From Symsagittifera roscoffensis (lineage: Eukaryota; Xenacoelomorpha; Acoela; Convolutidae), in the NCBI RefSeq assembly GCF_963678635.1, contig NC_087067.1:43249829-43313828 (forward strand): a stretch of 64,000 bases of DNA, written 5' to 3'. Positions 1 to 8,680 of the stretch are shown piece by piece; position 1 is the stretch's first letter, and each line of letters starts with the position of its first letter. A program made the position numbers and the translations under genes. A model generated the notes under the pieces. It was not told the origin of the DNA, made no database searches, and saw only the letters and a program-made list of their open reading frames with translations.

Positions 1-300
1 GGAGCTGTTGTGAATGCAGCATTCCGTTCATCCCTCTTTTGCGGGCCATGTGCACTTGAACTCAATTGGCTGTCTTCAGAGAAAAAAAAACACAACATCA
101 TATTACCATTCACTGGTCGTTCGTCTCCTACCGAAGTTCCAATACCAACACATCCGTCCTCTGCCCGATGGCGTACCTGCGATGGCTTTTAAGTCTGTGA
201 GAAAACGCCAGACAGGTGGTCTTGATGGGATAGCACCAACCTCAGTGACTTCGATTCCAAGTCACTGGACTGGTGCAGTTAAAGTTACCCTCTGAGGACC
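1..300. other. Left-edge exon-like island, strand unresolved
   Basis: This stretch is clearly richer in G+C than the DNA to its right and is open in several frames. On the plus strand an ATG ORF runs from 14 to 295 (93 codons) with an in-frame stop just before its ATG. On the minus strand an ATG at 49 opens a frame that runs off the left edge (starting MARKRGMNG), and another frame is open for about 50 codons around 110-265. I recognise no domain in any of them. The minus-strand reading fits the neighbouring minus-strand exon at 551-718, but this is inference. It could also be old transposon coding sequence. Confidence 0.3.
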
Positions 301-550
301 GCAGAATTCTGTCTCTTTATTGTAGAGTTAAGGTTACTGGTTGCCTAAAAAACGATTATCTATGTCTTGTGCAGATCCTCTTAGTTATGGGGAGTGCCCG
401 TTATTTTGCAGCAAACAGTGGTACTTATTTGTTTTCGCTTCGAGTACAGCTATGTATGTAGTTCTTCAAGTCGTTAGGCCGTATAGTTAGTAGTGCGATG
501 ATTCCATATGCTGTTGCTCAGCATATCAAACTGGAGTATATTCTGCTTAC

Positions 551-718
551 AGGCCAGACGGTGCTTTTCAACAATATTCCATAATTCTTCCATCTGTTAA
601 AGGTATTAAAGCAGTAAGACCGGGTCTGCGAGACCTTCTGTTCCATATCTCTTCGTTCTTCTCGCTCACTTTCTTTCAATCTCTGAAAAAGGTAAATGGC
701 AGCTACACCTAACGCCAT
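551..718 (-). CDS. Candidate first coding exon, unknown protein
   Basis: Reading on the minus strand, ATG at 718 has a favourable context (purine at -3, G at +4) and opens 56 codons to a good splice donor (CCT|GTAAGC) at 551/550, ending in phase 0. The peptide starts with a short hydrophobic stretch (MALGVAAIYLF) followed by a highly charged, probably helical segment (KESEREERRDMEQK), a layout seen in small membrane-anchored proteins. There is also an acceptor-like CTTTTTCAG inside it at about 683, so an internal exon 551-682 of 44 codons, also phase 0 at both ends, is possible. The next exon is not identified; it would lie to the left. The family is not recognised. Confidence 0.45.
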
Positions 719-1690
719 TTAAACTCAAACACAAGAGAACACCCTTCAGGGAAAAAAAACATTTTTGCTTACATTTATTGCTGAAAAGCGTTTGACTGTA
801 ATAAAATTGATAATAAAATTTGCTAAATGTTAATTCAAACGTTTTCAGAAAATTTGTGCTTTATCAGGATTAAAATTTTTACGCAAAAGTTACAAAATGA
901 TGAAGGATCTGGAAGAAAAGACAAACACGTCTAAAAATGCTCTAAGAATTTCTGATCACCAAAATTTTACAACTTTCATCATCTAAACATCTAGTAAATA
1001 AAAAAGTATTTGCTAACAGTTTGCTGTAAATTTCGATTTTTTTTCAGTTTCTGTTCTTTAATTGTTATAATTTTTCTATCTGGATCTCTTCATTTCAGAC
1101 ATGTCAGTTTTTTGAAATGATAGCCAAGTTTATACTTGCACAACTTTTTTACTGTGAATTCCGGGCACTTGATGCTTCATTTTTTTTCAAAATTTTCCAA
1201 CAGTTTTAGAGAAAATATTATTTTAGAATGTCAAAAACATTACAAAAATAAAAATTGTTTTCCTACGTTGTCTGGAACAAAGTCCTTTGAAAAAATAATC
1301 AAATTGTTATAGACTGACTCACAGACGCTAAAAAATTATAGAGGACATTCAAATGGTTCAGTATGAAAGCTTTCTAACAATCGATTTTGAGCATCAACAG
1401 GTACGAAATTAGTTGTGTAACTTTCTCTAAAATTATCTTTCTTCTCGTTTCTTATTTTAACTGTCCAATTTGACAAAATTTTTGACTTACTTGTTAGTGT
1501 TTTAAGCTAGTTTCTCAGCTAAATTTTCTTTGGAGAAAAATCAAAGTGTCCGTTTACCTACTTACATAAATTATATCTAAAAAATATCTGGAAAGTAATT
1601 TCAAACCCCATCTCAACAGTGCATTGTTCGTGTCTTTGTCACACTGCCTTATAGGTAGTTTCTGTTGCTTGTCCTCTTTTTTGGTTTCCT
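719..1690. other. AT-rich tract, nothing recognised
   Basis: Low-complexity AT-rich sequence with frequent stops on both strands. I see no repeat shared with the rest of the window, no RNA gene and no convincing exon. It could be intron or intergenic DNA. Confidence 0.5.
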
Positions 1691-1990
1691 CATATTTTGA
1701 GGTCAAATGTCAAACGGTTTGTGCAAGAAAGGTGGAGTTTACATCTACAACAAGGCAATTCGCAGATCACATTGTATTTGAGATCAGGCGAAAATGACGG
1801 CTTAGGTGAGGGAAGAACTGTTTTCAGTTTTGGGTTCCAATTCTTCGTTAATGACATGCCGAGATTGTGCTTTTTTCGAAAACAATTTGCTCTGGATTCC
1901 TCGACTTTGATTTCCTCCGCTTTTCATTGATCGAATCTTATCTTCGGCAGTGAAACTGTCAAAGATTGTTTTTACCCACTCGAGCTCGGG
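1690..1990. other. Exon-like island, strand unresolved
   Basis: A G+C-richer block open in several frames. On the plus strand a pyrimidine-rich tract ending TTTTGAG at 1701 resembles a splice acceptor and a GTGAGG at about 1807 resembles a donor, with about 77 open codons in one frame. On the minus strand about 62 codons are open, with a charged, soluble-looking composition and an internal ATG (MKSGGNQSRG). The two readings exclude each other and I recognise neither. Confidence 0.25.
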
Positions 1991-2355
1991 TTATCTTTTG
2001 ACTGGCTACTGATTTTTCTGTGGTTTGTTACTTTAGTTCAGCAGCGCAGTTTCACTTTCTTAGCACTACTGCCGCGAGTTAACTTCTGTGTACAACCTGA
2101 ACATGCAAAATGAGCAAAGAAGCATTTTCGTTTTTTTTTTCACCAAGCTTTCCGACAATGATGCGTATGCTTATCAAAGGCACGTAAACAGGCAGAGGCG
2201 ATTGGTTTTAGCAACCTCAAGAGTCACATTAATACTGCTCATCTTGTTTGGAAAATTTTCAACCAGTGACGATAAAACTTGCATTATTTGTTTATGGATT
2301 CCACGAACTGTTCTGAATTCCGCAAATATAGTAGCAATCTGATTTTGGCTTGTTG

Positions 2356-2398
2356 CCGAATCCGTTTACAATGCACAGAATGCACAGTTTGGCCTCGT
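2356..2398 (+). mobile_element. MITE family E, right-end fragment
   Basis: Only the right end of the 194-bp family seen at 27612-27805 and 40431-40624 remains. It keeps the block around CTTACAATGCACA-AATGCACAG and the terminal inverted repeat TGCACAGTTTGGCCTCGT. It sits just upstream of the hAT transposase remnant. Confidence 0.6.
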
Positions 2399-2461
2399 AA
2401 TGCAGTGTTGGACGACTTTGCGGAAAGTCACCTACGGTCGAAGAAACAGAAAGAAAGAAGA

Positions 2462-2611
2462 AAAAGTGGGCTGGATTTTACCCGGATTTTACCCACTTCT
2501 AACATTGCTGAACGATCATTTAGCATGGCAAAAAATATTTTGCGCCCTAAAAGAAAAAGTCTAGCCCCCTTGCATGTCTAGGCTCTGATGTTCATGGAAC
2601 TATTTCATTGT
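2462..2611 (+). pseudogene. hAT transposase C-terminal remnant
   Basis: hAT transposases cut and paste DNA transposons. Their C-terminal dimerisation region contains a Ser-Glu-Arg-Phe-type motif followed by Lys/Arg-rich residues, a Leu-Ser-Pro-type turn and a hydrophobic LxFL segment. Here one frame reads LPTSNIAERSFSMAKNIL, then a basic stretch, then LAPLHV; a TAG stop at 2579-2581 is followed in the same frame by ALMFMELF. The order and spacing match the family. Nothing resembling the BED finger or the catalytic core is visible upstream, so this is a short decayed piece. It is relevant because the window is full of hAT-type MITEs. Recognition is from memory of the family motif; a profile search is needed to prove it. 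Confidence 0.6.
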
Positions 2612-2639
2612 TTTTGTGATGAAAAAGTTGTATGCACTA

Positions 2640-3455
2640 AAGTTTGAATTCAAAGTCATTCCACAATATTTTTTACGAGAGCAAAGTTTAGCAATTATTG
2701 GAATAAATTTTTTTTTGATGGTCATATTGCAATAATTTATTATAAGGATTTGAGTATTGCAATAATTTATTTATGTCCGCAATACTATTGCAACTACAAG
2801 CATGATAGTTGGGTCCCAAAAATTGAGATATGTCCCAGAAGAAAAACTTTTAGGCCTTAAAATCTTCGAAAACATGGTTCGCATTTGTTCAATTGTGTTT
2901 TTGAAGTTTTCACAAAAAATGCGGGACCCATCTTTCATACTTGCTTATCTTAGAACCTAACCATCATACTTGTACTCTATTGCAATACAATATTACCCAA
3001 GCCTGACCGGTAATATTGTTACATGTTTTAATTGTTACATGTTTTAATATCGATTTAAAACATACAAAATGAGTAAAATATATTATTTTAACCTTAAAAA
3101 TAACTTCTAACATGTGAGAAAATCGGGAAAACATTACGGACATGTGTTGGAGAACGAAATATCTCCAAAATCGAAATTTCCAGCAAATCGTTTTTATCAT
3201 TATGTAAAATTCTTAAAATCTCATAAATTTTGATATTAATCATTTTGATTGTAGAAATCTTTTTAATATTAAATAATTTGACTTTTACTTGTATATACCT
3301 TGATGATGCTAGTTATAGGGAAAACTTTCGTATTTTAATTAATTTTTTTGTAAATTAAATCTATTTTAAACAATATTGTTAGAGGTAACAAGTTCATGCC
3401 AACTCTACTGCTGAAGGAATATGTTACCTCCCCTACCCCCAAAAGACCAAGTTTA
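2640..3455. other. AT-rich tract, nothing recognised
   Basis: AT-rich DNA with a local near-duplicate TTGCAATAATTTATT at about 2728-2770. No gene, RNA or window-wide repeat is seen. Confidence 0.5.
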
Positions 3456-3701
3456 GGTACATACTATGATAGAGTGGTCCCTCGAAAAAGCAACTATAAT
3501 AGACAGGTCTCGCATGCATTTCGCATGTTATAATTTTGAAAACTAGTTTCTTTATAAATTATTCATTCCAAAAATCTGGCGAAATATTTTGAGTCAGAAA
3601 TCTTTCAGGTTAAAAATTGTTATTAATATATTGTTTTTAGCAAGAAATATGCTCGATTCAACTTATTTCACGGTTTAACAGCCATAATTGGATTGGCTTA
3701 T

Positions 3702-4225
3702 TGTTTCGACTTCCGGGGTGGATTTTTTGCCAGCACGGAATGTTTGCGCTCGGGTGGTTTTTTTTTCTTCAAACAAATTTTGACTTTTTAACAAGCCATT
3801 TTTGACGGAATTTTTATATCATTCGAAAGCTATTGTCCTGAGCTTGAATTTGAAATAATATTTTGTTTGTGATCGTTTTTTGTAACGTTATGGGGGTTTA
3901 AAAATTGCCATTTCGGCCAGTTTGGGACAATTAACGCGCGTTATATTTCGCGCTATTAACTCGTAAGCGGAGATTTAATCTATCTTAGAAATCGTTCCAA
4001 TTTGATTGAAACAAGCTTATTTGCCATCATTGATTTGTTACTAGGGGCGTCACTTTGTACTTTATATGGCGTGTGTGGGCATATTTTTCACAAAAAATCT
4101 CAATTTAAAAAAAAATCATTTTATTTCTATGACATTTAATTTTTTTTTCATGTTATTACCGCTCCAGAGACCTTACAAAGCAATCGGAACATTCAAAGCT
4201 TCAATCTGATACGAGCGGTCTTGTT
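3702..4225 (+). mobile_element. Helentron-like dispersed element, copy 1
   Basis: A 524-bp copy of the commonest dispersed family in the window. It starts TGTTTCGACTT (consensus TGTTCCGACTTTCG), carries the conserved block ATGGGGGTTTAAAAATTGCC and the motif TTAACGCGCG, and ends ATACGAGCGGTCTTGTT. The 3' hairpin of better copies (AGGGCTTCGCCCT) is degraded here. It interrupts the family C element. There is no coding capacity. Confidence 0.65.
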
Positions 4226-4422
4226 GGATCTTGTTTACTATTTCCCCCCTTTTGGACCTTGTTAACTCTTCCCCCCTACGCATGTACTTTTATCGGCAAC
4301 CTTTTTTGTATAAAATATGCATTTAAAAAATGTCAAAATTTAAGTGGGCTATTCTGGTTACGCTTTTTATGTAATACCCACTTAAAAAAAGTTAAAAAAT
4401 TTAAAAGTATTAAAATTCCTTG

Positions 4423-5338
4423 CAGATAAATTTAATGGCCGAAATGAACAAAATTATAAAATTTTACGAAGTGAAGTCATTTTAAGAAAATTTCTCGATC
4501 CGAGCAAAATTACCCAGGTTGCTTGAAAAAAAATGTGACAAAACTTAACATTTTGGTCATTTTGGCTAATATTTTTATCTGCTGCAAGTTTTGATTGAAT
4601 TGCCTGAACAAGCTGCTTGAATTTGAATGGCTAATTGTTAATCAGTCAGATTCGACTGCATATAACTCAAGATATTAAAATTTTGATTTTGGGCCGTTTT
4701 GTGCATAATAACGTTGGAATCCTTCATACGCGAAGGACCGAATGCGCGAAAACAAAAATCAGCTTATCACATTTCAGTAATCTAAAATTTGAAAAGAAAG
4801 AAAACATTTCCAGGGAGTGAGTATTGATATTGGCCGAGTATAAAAACGGTAGAAATATGCATAACTTTCAAATTTTCACTGACCGCCGCCGAATTGGGCA
4901 AATTTTATATTTCAAGGGTTTCCTTATGAAAGAAGCAAATTAATCTTGCTTTTTTTCATTCCTTTTAATTGAATGGCAATTATTTCTTTTTAAAAATTGA
5001 CTTTCGGCTAATTTTGTTTCCGGTCTTTCGCCCACAAGTTTTTTCGGGTCTTATGCACAAAACGTCCAAAATCAAATTTTTTTTATCATGAGTTATATGC
5101 AGTCGAATCTGACTGGCTAATATTAACTATTCAATTTCAAGCAACATGTTCAGACAATTCTATCAAAACTTGCAGTAGAAAAAGATATTAACCGAAATGA
5201 CCAAAATATTAAACTTTATCTAAATTTTTTTTCAAGTAACCTGGGTAATTTCGCTCGGATCGAGAAAACTTCGTACAACGACTTCAGCAGAATTAAAGTT
5301 TTATAATTTTGTTCGTTTCGGCCAACAATTTTATCTGC
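4423..5338. repeat. Long inverted repeat, ~285-bp arms, 342-bp loop
   Basis: The left arm 4423-4710 and right arm 5053-5338 are reverse complements with scattered mismatches. The outer ends pair GCAGATAAA with TTTATCTGC-like sequence, and the inner ends pair GTTTTGTGCATAA with TTATGCACAAAAC. A third, diverged direct copy of part of the left arm (from about 4555 to 4700) follows at 5325-5470. A transcript through here would fold into a long imperfect hairpin. Confidence 0.75.
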
Positions 5339-5557
5339 CTGTATTTTTAATTGAAATCCCGTACCAGGTTGTTCGAATTTGAGTGTCTGATTAGCCAATC
5401 TGATTCAACCATATTATTTAGAGTTCAAGAAAGATGTAGAAATACTAATTTTGGGCCGTTTAGCATAAGACCCGTTTTTTCGACCATTCGATCCGCGCGC
5501 ATGAGAATAGTCCCCCATAAGACCCATATTTTCTTAAAATTGTTTTAAGCTATTGAA

Positions 5558-6014
5558 GGTACTACTATGATAGTGTGGTCCCTCGAAAAAGCAACTATGA
5601 TAGACAGGTCCCGCATGCATTCGCATGTTATAATTTTGAAAACTAATTTGTGTATAAATTATTCATTTCAAAAATCTTGCAAAATATGTTCAGCCAGAAA
5701 CTTTTGAGATTGAAAACTGTAATCACTATTGTTTATATATTAAAATTTGCTCGCTTTACTTTATTTTACGGTTCAACGACCATATAATTGGGTTGACTTA
5801 TTTGACATCAAAGCCCACTATTGGCGGTTTTTTTAAAATTTTCAACCTTAAAATGATGAGGGGGAGGTTTTAAGAGGTAACAAAACATAAAATTTGTTTG
5901 AAAATAAACTGCGACATCTTTCTGAAAGGCGTAATCATAATTATTAAACGATTTGAGAGCTCTAGGTGTCTTACTCAAGGGACCTGGTTGTTTTCAAGGG
6001 ACCATTGTAGTACC
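5558..6014. mobile_element. hAT-type MITE family C, complete copy
   Basis: 457 bp between perfect 8-bp target duplications CTATTGAA (5550-5557 and 6015-6022). The ends are inverted: GGTACTACTATGATAG on the left, and CATTGTAGTACC on the right preceded by AGGGAC. An 8-bp duplication is typical of hAT-superfamily transposition. It is non-coding. Confidence 0.75.
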
Positions 6015-6311
6015 CTATTGAAAATGTGACCGCCAAAGTTGAATTTCTGAAAATCCAAATAGGGGGGATAGTTAACAAGATCCGGCTTATTTGTCATCAA
6101 AATTCCATTTTGGCGCTTTTTGAATTTTTCATCTTAAAATGTCGAGGGGGGAGGTTTTACTTGAAATTTGTTTGAAAATATACTCCGACATCTTTCTGAA
6201 AGGCGAAATCCTTATTGTTAAACATTCATTTCAGAGCCCTAAACAGTTAAAGTAAATTGACGATTTATGTATTACCGTTCCACCCACCTGACCTCGTATG
6301 AGCATCAACGG

Positions 6312-6500
6312 AGCGAAACAAGGAAAGTGAAAAAAATCCAGTTTATTGTGATTTTCTACTTATATATAATCCATTAATTAGAATGCATTTTAAAACAAAG
6401 AGAAACATGGAAAGTGAAAAAAAAAATCAATTTTAATGTGATTTTCTACTTTTAATATAATCCATTATAATGGATTTCAAATGAATTATAATGCATTAAA
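6312..6500 (+). repeat. Tandem duplication, 88-bp period
   Basis: Two units each run from GAAACAAGG/GAAACATGG through AAAGTGAAAAAAA and GTGATTTTCTACTT to AATGCATT. Starts at 6314 and 6402 give a period of 88 bp. Confidence 0.65.
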
Positions 6501-6517
6501 TTTTTGCGGAAATTTTG

Positions 6518-6704
6518 GGCTCTTTTTAGTCCAATTTTAGCATCAATTTTATGGTCTAATGAGTAGTTTTACAAGGTTAATTATGAAGACCAAATATGTT
6601 GTCATGACTTAATTTATCAGCATGTCAATTTTCATGACAATCGGACAATGTGAACAGTAATTTTAATTAAGAAAAATTGAAGGTGGGGGAAAAGGAAAAA
6701 GAGC
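6518..6704. mobile_element. hAT-type MITE family B, 187-bp copy
   Basis: Ends GGCTCTTTTTAGTCC and GGAAAAAGAGCC are inverted. The flanking octamers AAATTTTG (6510-6517) and CAATTTTG (6705-6712) agree at 7 of 8. Other copies of this family lie at 16702, 34554, 37050, 37758, 38015, 38410 and 39396. Confidence 0.65.
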
Positions 6705-6840
6705 CCAATTTTGTTGTCTGAGCATGGGAATCGATTATATTTACAACTTTATAGACCACGAAAATCCATTATAATCGATTTGTTTTCACTTTTCTTAAAT
6801 GCTGATTATTTTCAAGGGACCCCTCTATCATAGCAGTACC

Positions 6841-6930
6841 CATGTTAAGATCCTCCACCGCAATCCCAGAGCTTAATTTAAATTACGGCTTTAGGGGGGA
6901 GGATGTTAACTGGGTCCTAAATATAAATTA
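6841..6930. repeat. Short inverted element, TTAACATCC ends
   Basis: ATGTTAAGATCCTCC near 6843 and GGGGGGAGGATGTTAAC near 6894-6910 are inverted, with about 50 bp between. The same arrangement occurs at 14405-14445, inside a Helentron-like copy. Confidence 0.4.
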
Positions 6931-6952
6931 GAATTGACGCGATGATGCAATA

Positions 6953-7117
6953 ATGACCCAACGAGTAATCCCTATTGAGTTATACGTACATATTGTACGC
7001 ACGCCATATTATGTCTATCAACTTAGAGGTCGACTTTATTGGTGCGCCGATACGGATCAATTTCTCCGCAGCTTTCCTGATAATGAGGATCCAGGGACTT
7101 TCCCAGAAACAGATTGA
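6953..7117 (+). CDS. Small ORF, 54 aa, unknown
   Basis: An ATG at 6953 opens 54 codons to TGA at 7115-7117. The composition is protein-like rather than random for AT-rich DNA: Tyr/Val/Arg-rich at the start (IELYVHIVRTPYYVYQL), a WCADTD motif in the middle, then an acidic Pro-rich tail (FPDNEDPGTFPETD). The surrounding 600 bp are also richer in G+C than the flanks. No splice sites are needed to read it, but it may be one exon of a larger gene. A second short frame (starting MLAQMNGTES at about 7399) lies downstream on the same strand. The family is not recognised. Confidence 0.4.
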   Translation: MTQRVIPIELYVHIVRTPYYVYQLRGRLYWCADTDQFLRSFPDNEDPGTFPETD

Positions 7118-7489
7118 CTCGAGGTCTTATGTGGTTTCTTCTTAGCCTTTTGGGTCAGATAAAGTAACATTCGAACTGAACGGTATTACCAGGATGGGCA
7201 CTGATTCTAAGAAAACGGCTATGAAGTAATTCGTTGGAAATATAATTTCATTTTGATCAGTTTGTATGAATTATTTAGATAATTGGTTTGTGTGCTAGGA
7301 TCTGTTGCTGTAAAATAAACCAGTTGTGAAGCATTTGTGCAAGTGAATTTGCGTAAATTATACAGGAATAGTAGTTAAAATGTATAAGAAAGAAAGCGCA
7401 TGCTGGCACAAATGAATGGCACGGAGTCGTGCATTGAGCAGATGGTAATGGCAGCAGAACAAATTAAAATTATGTTTCTTGTCGTTTTG

Positions 7490-8125
7490 TTCTTATAAGT
7501 AAAATACAGATGGAAGCTGGGTCCTCGAAGAATTTTAAACCAGAAAAGGCATGAAGTTGCATGTATTGTTATTTAGCTTTATGACCTTTTTGGCAAAAAT
7601 TTCACGTCTTTCATATTTTGTCTTCACGCGGGCAAACCAAATTTTAGTTGAGCCAACTCATAGTTGCGTTGCAAGCAAGCAGATCGAAGATGCATGTTAG
7701 TTGCATGACGAATTAGTATATTGCAATGAAAAAAGCAAGAGAAACTCAATTCATTCTGCGCGATTCCGTATAAAATATTCCTTTCAAATTAATCTGTGCC
7801 GTCACAGTGCCATAATGATTTTTTTTTAAAAATTGGCAATGAAAATACAACAAACAAATTTTCAAAACATAAAAATTGACAGTTAGAAGATCAAGGCAAT
7901 CTGCCTGGCAATAACTTTCGCCCTATTTTCTTACAAGTAGTTTTAAATACCAAACTCGAATACTAAACTGTCAGACCTAAATAAGTGAAATTCTGAAAAA
8001 AAAAGATACTTTTGGAAAGCTGTCCTCTTTTTGGGATAGCCTTTTAATAACTGAACCTTCGAACGTATGGATAAACCATGAAACTCGTACTGCCTGACAG
8101 TGATTGCTTCCATACAAAGCTATCA
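7490..8125. other. AT-rich tract, nothing recognised
   Basis: No gene, RNA or clear repeat seen before the Helentron-like fragment at 8126. Confidence 0.5.
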
Positions 8126-8355
8126 TTAACGCGTAAGCAGCGACTTACTCCATCTAAAAAATTGTTCCAAATTGGTGAAGGAAGCTAATTTGCCATAACT
8201 TCTTTGTTACTAGAAGCGGAATCTATCACTTTGTATTTTATATGACTTCTGGGGGGATGGTTTTCATAAAAATGTTATCACTGCTCCATAGACCTAAAGG
8301 CAGTCAGAAAGGCAGTCGGAACCATCAGCTTCGCCCTGATACGAGCAGTCTTGTT
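8126..8355 (+). mobile_element. Helentron-like element, 5'-truncated copy 2
   Basis: Matches the 3' half of the family: TTAACGCGTAAGC, the TTTATATGRC block, GGCAGTCGGAAC, GCTTCGCCCTGATACGAG and the terminal CAGTCTTGTT. The first half is missing. Confidence 0.6.
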
Positions 8356-8645
8356 TCTTAATAGGGAGGGATATTCTTTACTAGGTGCGTAGGTAGGTAC
8401 CCGTGAGGGGAGGAGGGATATAGTTAAAGATATCCGCCAATTATATTGAGTGAAAATAAGCATTATGCTTAGGCATACGGTGTGAGCAAAATCAATAATC
8501 TTGAATTAGGGTGATTTTCGGATCTTTCACTATCCTCTTTTTTATTTATAGTAACGAATGGCCCCCTATAACGAAATAATTCAACGGTTAAAAATATTCG
8601 AATTTTGTTCCCTAAAACGAATCAACCTCCTTGGCTAGGTCTTTT

Positions 8646-8680
8646 TGTTCCGACTTTCGGAGAAAGTGCGGAATGTTTAT
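8646..8680 (+). mobile_element. Helentron-like 5' terminus at the satellite boundary
   Basis: TGTTCCGACTTTCGGAGAAA then GTGCGGAATGTTTATG is the characteristic 5' end of the dispersed family. It is followed at once by the first satellite unit at 8681, so the satellite begins inside or directly against a copy of the element. Confidence 0.6.

Larger units (their letters stand above)
4226..6086. mobile_element. Nested insertion with GGATCTTGTT inverted ends
   Basis: The left end GGATCTTGTTTACTATTTCC (4226 on) and the right end GGGGGGATAGTTAACAAG (about 6062-6080) are inverted repeats of each other. The segment holds the long inverted repeat 4423-5338 and a complete family C MITE at 5558-6014. 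It interrupts the outer family C copy. No ORF of note. Confidence 0.4.
3456..6840. mobile_element. hAT-type MITE family C, copy interrupted by nested insertions
   Basis: The left terminus starts GGTACATACTATGATAG at 3456. The matching inverted right terminus, ending CTATCATAGCAGTACC, lies at 6816-6840. Internal sequence matches the compact copy at 5558-6014 in two blocks (3456-3701 and about 6087-6250). Between them lie a Helentron-like copy (3702-4225) and a larger insertion (about 4226-6086); further foreign sequence lies in 6250-6815. The flanking octamers CAAGTTTA and CATGTTAA agree at 6 of 8 positions, as expected of an old 8-bp target duplication. The order of events is inference. Confidence 0.5.
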
